A stretch of 64,000 bases of DNA from Candidatus Latescibacterota bacterium. GTDB lineage: Bacteria > JAAXHH01. Within the stretch, counting starts at the first letter, position 1; the number at the start of each line of letters is the position of its first letter. This document shows positions 16,516-24,926 of the stretch, one piece after another. The notes below the pieces were generated by a model that did no database searches, had not been told where the DNA came from, and saw only the letters and a list, made by a program, of their open reading frames with translations. Where the stretch lies: assembly GCA_012270975.1 (NCBI GenBank), contig JAAXHH010000124.1, forward strand, positions 1-64,000. The letters run 5' to 3'. Made by a program: the position numbers and the translations under genes.

Positions 16516-17607
16516 TCAGACTCCGGGAGCGGCCAGCGGCGGTTCCTTGAAAGGAGCGGGAGCGGGCGTTTTTTCTTCTTCCCCCGTGCGGGCTTCTTCT
16601 TTCAGGCCGGCGGTATCCATTTCGTTTTCCTCCGTATGGACCTCGGGCCTGGCGGGCGATTCCAGCGGTTTCCCTTCGAGCAGACGAACCACCTGGTCCC
16701 GGTACAGCGTTTCGTGCTCGAGAAGGGCTTCGGCCATCCGGTGCAGGGCGTCTTCCCGCTCCGTGAGAATGGATTCCGCCCGCTGACGGGAGGAATCCAG
16801 GATCCGTCGTATGTCTTCGTCGACTTTCACGGCCGTCTTGTTGCTGTAGTCCCGCTTCCGGGTGAGTTCGCGTCCGAGGAACACCTCCCCTTCCTGGTTT
16901 CCCAGGGCCAGCGGCCCCAGTTCGCCCATCCCCCACCCGCAGACCATGTGACGCGCCAGTTCGGTGGCGCGCTTGATGTCGTCGCCGGCGCCGTTGAACG
17001 TGTCGCCGACCCCGAGGCGTTCCGCGACCTGGCCGGCCAGCAGACAGGCGATCTGTCCCCGGCACCAGGCTTCCGAATACAGGTACTGGTCTTCCTCGGG
17101 AATGGCGTAGGTGATGCCGAGCGCCTGTCCACGGGGGATTATGGTGACGCTGTGCGGAGAGTCGATCTCGGGGATCAGGGCGGCGGTCATGGCATGGCCG
17201 CTTTCGTGGTACGCGACGGTCCTGCGCTCTTCCTCCGACATGATGAGCTGGTGTTCCGAACCCATGACGATGCGGTCCCTGGACCGTTCCAGATCCGACA
17301 TGGTGATCTGCTTGTGATCTTCCCGCGCAGCGAGGAGAGCCGCTTCATTCACGACGTTCTCCAGGTCCGCGCCCGACATGCCCGGCGTAAGCCTCGCCAG
17401 AGTCTTCAGGTCGACACACTCCGCCAGGGGCTTGTCCGTCGCCTTGATCTGCAGAATCTGCTCTCGCCCCTTGACGTCCGGTCGATCCACGGTGACGTGC
17501 CGGTCGAACCGTCCCGGCCTGAGCAGCGCCGGATCCAGCACGTCTGGCCGGTTCGTGGCAGCGATGAGGACGACCCCGCTGTTGGGTTCGAATCCGTCCA
17601 TTTCCAC
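16516..17607 (-). CDS. ftsH: FtsH ATP-dependent zinc metalloprotease, C-terminal part (frameshifted gene)
   Basis: The 3' fragment of ftsH as now read, 363 residues from the first ATG. It contains the second region of homology of the AAA domain ([20 protein letters not shown]), the zinc protease motif HESGH, and the downstream helices ending in a charged tail. The reading frame is open upstream of this ATG to the break near 17663 and supplies [18 protein letters not shown], the normal continuation of FtsH. With the missing base restored the whole gene, 16516-18563, encodes about 682 residues, a normal FtsH length. FtsH degrades unfolded membrane proteins and is usually essential. Confidence 0.85.
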   Translation of the reverse strand: MEMDGFEPNSGVVLIAATNRPDVLDPALLRPGRFDRHVTVDRPDVKGREQILQIKATDKPLAECVDLKTLARLTPGMSGADLENVVNEAALLAAREDHKQITMSDLERSRDRIVMGSEHQLIMSEEERRTVAYHESGHAMTAALIPEIDSPHSVTIIPRGQALGITYAIPEEDQYLYSEAWCRGQIACLLAGQVAERLGVGDTFNGAGDDIKRATELARHMVCGWGMGELGPLALGNQEGEVFLGRELTRKRDYSNKTAVKVDEDIRRILDSSRQRAESILTEREDALHRMAEALLEHETLYRDQVVRLLEGKPLESPARPEVHTEENEMDTAGLKEEARTGEEEKTPAPAPFKEPPLAAPGV

Positions 17608-17618
17608 GAGCAGTTGAT

Positions 17619-18563
17619 TCAGGGTCTGCTCCCGCTCGTCGTGCCCCCCGCCCAGGCCCGCGCCCGGTGACGGCCCACGGCGTCCAGTTCGTCGATGAAA
17701 ATGATGCAGGGGGCGTTTTCCTTGCCCTGCTTGAACAGATCCCGCACCCGGGACGCGCCGACACCCACGAACATTTCCATGAAGTCAGCGCCGCTCATGG
17801 TGAAGAACGGCACGCCCGCTTCACCGGCGACCGCGCGCGCCAGGAGGGTCTTGCCCGTACCCGGCGGACCCAGCAGGAGGACGCCCTTGGGCAGACGCGC
17901 GCCGAACCTTTTGAACTTGTCGGGATGCTTGAGGAACTCCACGACCTCCTGGAGGTCGCGCTTTGCCTCTTCCACCCCGGCCACTTCGCTGAATTTTACG
18001 CCTTCGCGCTCTCCGGAAAGCCTGGCCTGGCTCTTGCCCATGGAAAAGAGCCCCTTCTGACCGCCCTGCATCTGGCGAAAGATGAATATCCACAGACCGA
18101 TGATGAGAAACAGGGGCAGCCAGGTCAGCAGGTGGGTGTACCAAGGAGCCGACTTCGGCCGGGCGGTAATCGTGACGTTCCGCCGGACCAGTTCATCTAT
18201 GAGTTCCGGGTCTTCGAAGGGAATCTCGACCTTGAACCGCGTCTCCAGGGATTCGCGCCCGCCGGCGACGGGCGTACTGACCCCGTTTCTGAACTCGCCG
18301 ACGATGGTCTTTTCGAGCATCGTCACGCTGAGGACATTCCCGTTGGCCAGGTGATCCCGGAAAACGGAGTAGCCGATTTCCATCTCGCCGGAACGATTCC
18401 GGCTGAAGAATTGTACCAGCACCACCGACAGCAGGGCCAGGAGCACCCACGTGACGATGGTCCGGGTCCGCCGCGGCGCGTGTTGCCGGTTGCCGCGGCT
18501 CTGGCGGGTCGCACCCGGCTTACGGGCCCTCGGCCCCACTTTTTCCGGTCTGCTTTCCTTCAT
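17619..18563 (-). CDS. ftsH: FtsH ATP-dependent zinc metalloprotease, N-terminal part (frameshifted gene)
   Basis: The 5' fragment of ftsH, 314 residues. A basic N-terminus precedes the first membrane helix ([19 protein letters not shown]), then the periplasmic domain, a second helix ([14 protein letters not shown]), and the AAA domain with Walker A GPPGTGKT and Walker [16 protein letters not shown]. After that the frame drifts into [14 protein letters not shown] and stops. Adding one G to the run at 17663-17665 restores [14 protein letters not shown], so this is a one-base deletion or a sequencing/assembly error rather than a real gene boundary. Confidence 0.88.
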   Translation of the reverse strand: MKESRPEKVGPRARKPGATRQSRGNRQHAPRRTRTIVTWVLLALLSVVLVQFFSRNRSGEMEIGYSVFRDHLANGNVLSVTMLEKTIVGEFRNGVSTPVAGGRESLETRFKVEIPFEDPELIDELVRRNVTITARPKSAPWYTHLLTWLPLFLIIGLWIFIFRQMQGGQKGLFSMGKSQARLSGEREGVKFSEVAGVEEAKRDLQEVVEFLKHPDKFKRFGARLPKGVLLLGPPGTGKTLLARAVAGEAGVPFFTMSGADFMEMFVGVGASRVRDLFKQGKENAPCIIFIDELDAVGRHRARAWAGGTTSGSRP

Positions 18564-18689
18564 ATGATCTTATCCGTCTGGTCCAGGCCGGACTGCCAGT
18601 CCCGTGTAAAGTGTCGCATCCCAACCAGGAACGCCAAGAAATAAGCGTGAGGATATGCAAGGCATTTCAGCGCCCGCATGCCCCCACGC

Positions 18690-19205
18690 TCATGCATCCT
18701 GTTCATCGACGACAGCGACGTACGGCAGGTCCCGGTACCGTTCGCCCCAGTCGAGGCCGTAACCTACGACGAAATCGTCCGGTATGTCGAAACCCTTGTA
18801 ATCAATCGTCACGGGCGCCTGGTACGCCCCCGGTTTGACCAGCAAGGCGCATACCTTCAGGGACGACGGCGCCTGCTTCGCCAACGCTTCCGTAAGATAG
18901 GCCAGCGTCAGCCCTGTGTCAACGATGTCCTCCACGATCACAGCGTGGCGTGCGCGGACGTTTACATCGAAGAGATCGGCGCGGACGACGCCGGATGAAG
19001 ATTGTCCCGCACCATAGGTCGAGGTGCGTACGAAACCGATGGCGTGAGGTACGCTGATTGCTCTCATCAGGTCGGCCAGGAAGACCACGCATCCCTTGAG
19101 GCATCCGATGAGCAGCGGGTTTTTCTCCCGGTAGTCATCGGACAGCCGCGCCCCGAGATACCGTACCTTCTCCGCGATCTGTTCTTCGGTGAGGAGGATC
19201 CTCAT
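18690..19205 (-). CDS. hpt: Hypoxanthine phosphoribosyltransferase
   Basis: A 171-residue purine-salvage phosphoribosyltransferase. The PRPP-binding motif VEDIVDTGLT is present, as is GCLKGCVVFLADL near the N-terminus. The frame is open 21 codons further up, but the ATG at 19205 matches the usual start (MRILLTEEQI) and is preceded by AGGA at normal spacing. It follows tilS and precedes ftsH, a frequent arrangement. Confidence 0.92.
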   Translation of the reverse strand: MRILLTEEQIAEKVRYLGARLSDDYREKNPLLIGCLKGCVVFLADLMRAISVPHAIGFVRTSTYGAGQSSSGVVRADLFDVNVRARHAVIVEDIVDTGLTLAYLTEALAKQAPSSLKVCALLVKPGAYQAPVTIDYKGFDIPDDFVVGYGLDWGERYRDLPYVAVVDEQDA

Positions 19206-19274
19206 CTGGGATTCCTGCTTGACCGGCGCCCGGCGCGGCACGGAATGACCGTCTCCGGTACGGGGCATCCGCCG

Positions 19275-20669
19275 TCAGTCCGGGGTATTCGCCATCAGTT
19301 CGGCGACCATCACGCGTCGGGTCTTACCGGTAACCATGCCCTCGCTGCTCTGCCGGTGACCGGCCACCCATAACACGCGGTCCCCATCCGTCACGACCGG
19401 CACGCGGTCGCGCAACAGCCTGGGTACGTCCCATTCGTTAAACAGTTTCTTCAGCGACTTGCGTCCCGCCATGCCATAGGGAGACATGTGGTCGCCCGGT
19501 ACGCGCGAACGCACGGTCCAGTGCCGCGGTACGAACTCGGCGTCGAAAACGGCTCGCCGCGGGGTTGCCGCCGGCGCGTCCGCTGCCGGGCCTTCCTCGA
19601 TGCGGATCGACAGGTTGGTATCCGGAACTTCCACCCGGCCTGGGATTTTAAAGTCCAGCCGGAACGGCGCGAACGAACCCAGGCAGACCACCAGTTCAGA
19701 CCTCCGGCACTCCATGCGAATACCGCCGGGCAGTTCGTGAATCCGGCCGATCGCGCCGCGGTCGATCCACGCACGGGTATCCTCCACCTGGTCGAAATCC
19801 AGGCGCTCCTCATTGCCGCCCACGGTCCGGACCAGATGCCGGATCAGCACCCGCTGAACGGCGGGCGCCGCATTCGGCCAGGCATCGAGGTCGAGATGAA
19901 GGATCCGCCCGTCCGCGATGCGCGAGTGATCGTCGAGGAAAGTCGACGCCACCTGGTCGAGATACTCCGCCTCACCCCGTACAACGTCGGCGAGCCGTCC
20001 GAGGCCCTGCACGATCCGGGGATTGTATTCCCGTTGCAGCAGCGGTACCAGGTGGTGCCGGATCCTGTTGCGGAACAGGTCTTGCACCTCGTTCGTTCGA
20101 TCGACTCGGAAGGATAGCCCGTGGGTCCGCGCATACGCGGTGATCTCGTCGGCGGTGGCGTCCAGCAGGGGCCGGATGATCCAGCCGTCCCTGACGGGCC
20201 GGATGGCGGAAAGCCCCGAACTGCCGCTGCCGCGCAACAGACGCATCAGCACCGTCTCGGCCTGGTCGTCCGCCGTATGTCCGGTCGCCACCGAATCCGC
20301 ACGCTGGTCCTGGAGCACCCTTCGAAGGAATCCGTACCGCACCTCGCGGGCGCCCTGCTCGATGGAACAGCGCATTTCCCTGCAGTAGGCGGCGACGTCC
20401 GCCCGCTCCACGACGCAGGGAAGGCCGAGGGACGCCGCGTAGTCCGTGACGAAGGCAGCGTCTTCTCTTCCTTCCTCGCCACGGAGGCCATGGTCGAGAT
20501 GAGCAGCGCCCAGATTCATGCTCCACCTGTCGCAAAGGCCGTGCAGGACGTGCAGGAGGACCACGGAATCCACGCCGCCCGAGACTGCGGCGATCACGCG
20601 ATCGCCCTCACCGATCATCCGGTGGCGGCGGACCGCCGTCTCGACTTTATGCGTTACGGTATTCGACAT
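19275..20669 (-). CDS. tilS: tRNA(Ile)-lysidine synthase
   Basis: A 464-residue ATP-dependent enzyme that changes C34 of tRNA-Ile(CAU) to lysidine, letting it read AUA. The PP-loop SGGVDS is at 30-35, followed by HLDHGLRG and GHTADDQAET, the N-type ATPase signatures; the C-terminal TilS substrate-binding domain (RKSLKKLFNEWDVPRLLRD) is complete. The frame is open upstream into the tRNA gene, so the ATG at 20669 was taken; it lies after the tRNA terminator. A CAU tRNA gene sits directly upstream, although its acceptor sequence looks like elongator Met. Confidence 0.93.
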   Translation of the reverse strand: MSNTVTHKVETAVRRHRMIGEGDRVIAAVSGGVDSVVLLHVLHGLCDRWSMNLGAAHLDHGLRGEEGREDAAFVTDYAASLGLPCVVERADVAAYCREMRCSIEQGAREVRYGFLRRVLQDQRADSVATGHTADDQAETVLMRLLRGSGSSGLSAIRPVRDGWIIRPLLDATADEITAYARTHGLSFRVDRTNEVQDLFRNRIRHHLVPLLQREYNPRIVQGLGRLADVVRGEAEYLDQVASTFLDDHSRIADGRILHLDLDAWPNAAPAVQRVLIRHLVRTVGGNEERLDFDQVEDTRAWIDRGAIGRIHELPGGIRMECRRSELVVCLGSFAPFRLDFKIPGRVEVPDTNLSIRIEEGPAADAPAATPRRAVFDAEFVPRHWTVRSRVPGDHMSPYGMAGRKSLKKLFNEWDVPRLLRDRVPVVTDGDRVLWVAGHRQSSEGMVTGKTRRVMVAELMANTPD

Positions 20670-20695
20670 GGGAAGCCAACTGGAGAGTCCGTAAC

Positions 20696-20726
20696 GAAAA
20701 TGGCCTTCCGAGAGCAGAAAGGCCAT
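20696..20726 (-). terminator. Rho-independent terminator of tRNA-Met
   Basis: Read on the minus strand: ATGGCCTT, an 11-base loop, AAGGCCAT, then TTTTCGTT. The 8-bp perfect stem followed by a T-run lies 7 bases after the tRNA 3' end and before the tilS start, so it would end tRNA transcription and separate it from tilS. Confidence 0.75.
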
Positions 20727-20732
20727 GGAAAG

Positions 20733-20806
20733 TAGCGGCGCAGGGATTCGAACCCCGGACACTCGGATTATGATTCCGATGCTCTGACCAACTGAGCTAC
20801 GCCGCC
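20733..20806 (-). tRNA. tRNA with CAU anticodon, probably elongator tRNA-Met
   Basis: Cloverleaf with acceptor GGCGGCG/CGCCGCT (first pair G-U), D arm GCTCAGTTGGTCAGAGC, anticodon stem TCGGA/TCCGA around loop ATCATAA (anticodon CAT), and T arm CGGGG-TTCGAAT-CCCTG. The acceptor with G1-U72 resembles the elongator tRNA-Met of Firmicutes rather than tRNA-Ile2. Since it lies next to tilS, tRNA-Ile2(CAU) is the alternative. No CCA is encoded. Confidence 0.9.
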
Positions 20807-20822
20807 TCGAATCGAGCAATAA

Positions 20823-20851
20823 AATATAGCGCAGGAGGGAAAGCCTGTCAA
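20823..20851 (-). promoter_or_regulatory. Sigma-70 promoter of tRNA-Met
   Basis: On the minus strand TTGACA, a 17-base spacer, then TATATT. Both boxes are near consensus and the predicted start is about 10 bases before the tRNA. Confidence 0.82.
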
Positions 20852-20964
20852 GGTATTACCGCCGGATCGACATGGGCTCAAACGCGATTGTTGTTGACCT
20901 GTAATTCCCGTTGCATTACACATGTTTGTGCTCTATTTCACAGGCATTTCCGCCGAGGTGAGAC

Positions 20965-22389
20965 TTGGCTGAAACAGAAGCACGCTCCGCCGCCGCTCCG
21001 GCAGCCGGGGGCGAAGACGAAGGGCTGGTCCGGGGTCTGGGACCCCTTGAAGCCACGACCATCATCGTGGGCGGGGTGATCGGCTCCGGCATCTTCCAGG
21101 CGCCGAGCGCCATCGCCTCCAATGTGGGCTCGCCGGGCATGAGCCTCCTCGTCTGGCTGGTCTGCGGCCTTCTCGCCCTGTGCGGCGGGCTCTGCATCGC
21201 CGAACTCGGCGCCATGCTGCCCCGGACCGGAGGGCAGTACGTCTACATCCGCGAAGCCTACCGCAGACGCTGGGTCACCTTCATCTACGGATGGTCCGCC
21301 TTCTGGCTCGTTTGGCCGGTTTCCATCGCCGCCGTCGCCAACGTTTTCGCCAATTACCTTTCCAGCGTGGTCAACATCGTCACCGCCGACCCGGGCGGAC
21401 AGGGGATCGTCCTGAGCGACGGCGCCCGGGCGGTGATCGCCTCGGCCTGCGTGCTGGTGCTGATGACCATCAACGTGATCGGCGTCCGATGGAGCGGCAG
21501 GGTCACCAACCTATTCACCTTCATCAAGATCGCGGCCCTGGGAGGACTGATCCTGCTGGGCCTGTTCATGGCCGAGAAGGGATCCATGGCCCATTTCTCG
21601 CCGTTGTTCGGCGGCGGCGGGGCGGCCGTGGGCGGATTCGCGCTGGGCGCCTTCGGCGCGGCCATGGTCACCGGCCTGTTCTCCTACGAGGGGTGGACCT
21701 TTTCCAGCTACGTTGCCGGAGAGATGCGCGATCCGCGCCGCAATCTCCCGCTGTCGATCATCGTCGGCATTCTCTTCGTGATCCTGATTTACATCGCGGC
21801 GAATTTCGTGTACATACTGGTCCTGCCCTTCGAGCAGGTGCAGACCTCTCAATGGATCGCGGCCGACGTGATGAAGGTACTGGTGGGCGACTGGGGCGCG
21901 CTCTTCATTTCGATGGGCGTCATGTGTTCCACTTTCGGAGGGGTCAATGTGCATATGCTTGTCGCTCCCCGCCTGTTCTTCGCTCAAAGCAGGGACGGTC
22001 TCTTTTTCAAGGGACTCAGCCGTGCGCACCCGAGATTCCGCACGCCGGCGGCATCCATTCTCGCCCAGGGCATTCTGGCCGCCCTGATCGCGCTGACGCC
22101 CAGCTTCGAGGAAATCATCTCCTACGGTTCCTTCACGTCCTACGCCTTTTCCATCCTCGCCATCGCCGCGGTCATCGTGCTGCGGTTCACCCGCCCTGAT
22201 GCCAGGCGGCCCTACAGGACATGGGGCTATCCGGTGACGCCCCTGCTTTTTCTGGCCGTAATCACCGGCTACCTGGTGTCGCTGCTGACTAACGTGGAGT
22301 TCATTTACAATACCCTTATCGGCCTGGCCGTCGTCGCCGCCGGCTTTCCCTTCTACTTCTACTGGGAAAAGAAAAACCAAGGAAACTGA
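20965..22389 (+). CDS. APC-family amino acid permease
   Basis: A 474-residue amino acid-polyamine-cation transporter with about twelve membrane helices. Helix 1 carries the unwound substrate-binding motif GGVIGSGIFQAP, and ELGAMLPRTGGQYVY is the family's helix 2-3 signature. The start is a TTG with GAGGTGA in front. The C-terminus is charged and cytosolic. It is followed 8 bases later by the CorA-like gene, so the two are probably co-transcribed. The substrate is unknown. Confidence 0.9.
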   Translation: MAETEARSAAAPAAGGEDEGLVRGLGPLEATTIIVGGVIGSGIFQAPSAIASNVGSPGMSLLVWLVCGLLALCGGLCIAELGAMLPRTGGQYVYIREAYRRRWVTFIYGWSAFWLVWPVSIAAVANVFANYLSSVVNIVTADPGGQGIVLSDGARAVIASACVLVLMTINVIGVRWSGRVTNLFTFIKIAALGGLILLGLFMAEKGSMAHFSPLFGGGGAAVGGFALGAFGAAMVTGLFSYEGWTFSSYVAGEMRDPRRNLPLSIIVGILFVILIYIAANFVYILVLPFEQVQTSQWIAADVMKVLVGDWGALFISMGVMCSTFGGVNVHMLVAPRLFFAQSRDGLFFKGLSRAHPRFRTPAASILAQGILAALIALTPSFEEIISYGSFTSYAFSILAIAAVIVLRFTRPDARRPYRTWGYPVTPLLFLAVITGYLVSLLTNVEFIYNTLIGLAVVAAGFPFYFYWEKKNQGN

Positions 22390-22397
22390 GGGATTCC

Positions 22398-23330
22398 ATG
22401 CGGGATTTGCTTATCGTTGAACAGAACAGCGTCATCCGCTACGATGACGTGTCGCTCTCTCATCTGCAGGAAACGCTGGAGGCGTCCAGGGGCCTTTTCT
22501 GGCTGGACCTCGAGCAGATCACGGACGAAGACGCCGCGTTTCTGAGCGATTTCAAGGAACTGGGCGCCCATCCCCTGTCGGTGAAGGCCTGCCGGGAGGT
22601 TTCGACGCGGCCCTACTCGGCGATGTTTCCGGGGCACCTGTTCGTGGTCCTGCACGCGCGGGAGAGCCTGGACGCGCCACCGGTCAAGCTGGGGTTCTTT
22701 CTGGCGCCCGACTACCTGGTTACCATTCATTCCACCCCGCTGGCCTTTTTGCAGACCGTCAAGGACCGGATTCAGCAGGATGCCCAGTTGATGCGGTCCA
22801 CGGACCAGGCCGTCGCCCAGATCATGCAGATGATCGCGGACCTACAGGAACCGCTGGTATCCGAACTTACCGCGGAGACGATCGCGCCGGACCGGGATCC
22901 GGAAGCCCGGTGGATCTACGACACGCAGCGCCGCCTCATCGACATGATCCATCTTGTCAAACCACAGTGCGAAATCGTACATTCCCTTTACAGCGGCGAG
23001 AAACTCTCCCTGCAGACGGATACGGTCGCCCAGCTCCAGGACGCGTACTACAGGTTCAGGAACATGGTCGAGGTGCTGACGCGGCACTGGGAAATGCTGA
23101 ACGACGCGGCCATGGCCGCCCAGACGAAAGCCCTCAGGAGAATCGACGCTTCCTCGCGGCGGCTGACTTTCCTGGTCGCCCTGTTGCTTCCCGTGCTCGT
23201 TCTATTCGTCCTGCTGGGGATAGACGATCCCTTGATGGACAACCTGGCCATACCGGTGGTTATGGGCATCGGCCTGGCGGTTTCGTTGCTGGTCGCCATC
23301 GTGCTGGTCCTCACAGCGAGAAAGCGTTAA
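22398..23330 (+). CDS. CorA-like membrane protein lacking the GMN signature
   Basis: A 310-residue protein with the CorA layout: an alpha/beta cytosolic domain (about 1-120), long helices including the stalk, and two C-terminal membrane helices (about 250-270 and 282-305). The segment between them reads LGIDDPLMDN where magnesium channels have YGMN followed by an acidic loop, so the selectivity signature is absent. It may be a diverged CorA/ZntB relative with different ion selectivity or no transport activity. The ATG follows GAGGGATTCC; the gene is 8 bases after the amino-acid permease. Confidence 0.75.
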   Translation: MRDLLIVEQNSVIRYDDVSLSHLQETLEASRGLFWLDLEQITDEDAAFLSDFKELGAHPLSVKACREVSTRPYSAMFPGHLFVVLHARESLDAPPVKLGFFLAPDYLVTIHSTPLAFLQTVKDRIQQDAQLMRSTDQAVAQIMQMIADLQEPLVSELTAETIAPDRDPEARWIYDTQRRLIDMIHLVKPQCEIVHSLYSGEKLSLQTDTVAQLQDAYYRFRNMVEVLTRHWEMLNDAAMAAQTKALRRIDASSRRLTFLVALLLPVLVLFVLLGIDDPLMDNLAIPVVMGIGLAVSLLVAIVLVLTARKR

Positions 23331-23355
23331 AGGATATCAACTCCCCGAGGTATCG

Positions 23356-24789
23356 TTGAACCGTCGGTCCGTCATCCTATCCCTCGTACGTTGCTTCCTC
23401 CTCGCGGGCGTCTTCCTGCCTGCCGGCGTTCCGGACGCCGCTTCGGCACAGGACCGGCTGGTCATCGTCTCCCCTCACTGGGAAGGCATCCGTTACGAGT
23501 TCACCCGCGGGTTCGACGCCTTTTACCGGGCGGAGACCGGCCGCACGGCCGAGATCGAGTGGATGGACGTGGGTGGGACCTCCGAGATCATCCGTTTTAT
23601 CAAGTCCGAATATACCGGCAGGCCGGAAGGCATCGGCATCGACATGATGTTCGGCGGAGGCAGCGACCCATTCATGGAACTGTCCCGCCTCGACCTGCTG
23701 GCGCCGTACAGACTTCCCGAGGTCCTGCTTTCCAGGCTGCCCGCCGAAGTGGGCGGTTACCCGGTCTACGACTCGGAATACCGATGGTACGGCGCGACGA
23801 TGGCGGGATTCGGCATTGTGTACAACAAGCGGGTGGCGCAACTCGTTCAACTGCCCGTACCGGAGACCTGGGAAGACCTGACCGACCCGCGGCTGTATTC
23901 GTGGGTCGGCGCCGCCGATCCCAGGAAGAGCGGCAGCGCGCATGTGCCCTTCGAGATCATCCTGCAGGTCTACGGGTGGGAAAGGGGTTGGCAGATCATT
24001 ACCGCCCTGGGCGCCAACGCCCGGGGTTTCGCCGGTACGGGAAGCCAGGTGCCCAAGGACGTGACTTCGGGCGAGGTAGCCTACGGGATGGCCATCGATT
24101 TCTATGCCTGGGCCCAGATCAACGCCGTGGGACCGGACATGATCGGCTACACCATGCCGGACAACCTCACGATCCTGAATCCCGACGGCATATCCATTCT
24201 GAAGGGCGCGCCCAACATGGCCGTGGCGCAGTCGTTCCTGCGTTACATCCTGTCGGAGGCCGGCCAGCGCCTGTGGATGCAGAAACCCGGCACGCCGGGC
24301 GGACCGGAGAGATTCCAGCTGAACCGGTTCACCGTCCTGCCCGACCTGTACGGGCGCATCGATCCGGCCCATACCTCGGTCACCTTCAATCCCTTTACCT
24401 GGAGGTCGTCCTTCGTGTACGACGCCGGCAAAGGCGCGGCGAGGCGCCATATCGTCGATGATATGATCGGCGTCTTTGTCATCGACGCCCACGCGGCCCT
24501 GCAGCGCAGGTGGCGGCGCGCCATGGAAGAGGGCGACCTGGAGCGTTTACTGCCCGCGCTGGGGTCCATGCCCATCACGGAGGAGGAGTCCCTCGCCCTG
24601 GGCGACCGCTGGCGGGACCAGGCCTACAGAAACCGCACCCTGCTCGCGTGGAGCAGGCTGGCGGCGGAGAAGTACGGCTCGGGCGCATCGGGATGGGCCG
24701 GCGCCAGGTACATGCTCTTCTCCGGCAGCGGTCTGGTGCTGGCGGGCATGGTGCTGTACCTGTGGAGGTTGAAGCGGAGAAGCGGATGA
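23356..24789 (+). CDS. Extracellular solute-binding protein with C-terminal membrane anchor
   Basis: A 477-residue binding protein of the iron/polyamine type (SBP family 1). The signal peptide covers about residues 1-31 and ends near ASAQ. The core ends around 350 (GIVYNK, NMAVAQSFL, GQRLWM). About 100 further residues follow, with a membrane helix near 450-470 (GSGLVLAGMVLYLW) and a basic tail, so the protein is membrane-anchored at its C-terminus, which is unusual for a Gram-negative periplasmic binding protein. Start is TTG after CCGAGG. It heads a complete ABC importer with the next two genes. Confidence 0.85.
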   Translation: MNRRSVILSLVRCFLLAGVFLPAGVPDAASAQDRLVIVSPHWEGIRYEFTRGFDAFYRAETGRTAEIEWMDVGGTSEIIRFIKSEYTGRPEGIGIDMMFGGGSDPFMELSRLDLLAPYRLPEVLLSRLPAEVGGYPVYDSEYRWYGATMAGFGIVYNKRVAQLVQLPVPETWEDLTDPRLYSWVGAADPRKSGSAHVPFEIILQVYGWERGWQIITALGANARGFAGTGSQVPKDVTSGEVAYGMAIDFYAWAQINAVGPDMIGYTMPDNLTILNPDGISILKGAPNMAVAQSFLRYILSEAGQRLWMQKPGTPGGPERFQLNRFTVLPDLYGRIDPAHTSVTFNPFTWRSSFVYDAGKGAARRHIVDDMIGVFVIDAHAALQRRWRRAMEEGDLERLLPALGSMPITEEESLALGDRWRDQAYRNRTLLAWSRLAAEKYGSGASGWAGARYMLFSGSGLVLAGMVLYLWRLKRRSG

Positions 24790-24926
24790 GGACCCGGGAT
24801 CCGCTCCGCGGATAAGGACCTCGGATCCAGCCCGTCGAACAGTCCGGTTTCGCGCGTCGCAGACCACGCGGACCGATGCGTGTTTTTTTCATACCTGAAC
24901 GGATTTCATATCCTGGGATACCGAAA

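Noticed and set aside
16514..17065. An N-terminal extension of folP upstream of the GTG at 16513
   Set aside because: The upstream frame is the antisense-free shadow of ftsH rich in Arg/Gly, and DHPS length and motifs fit a start at 16513.
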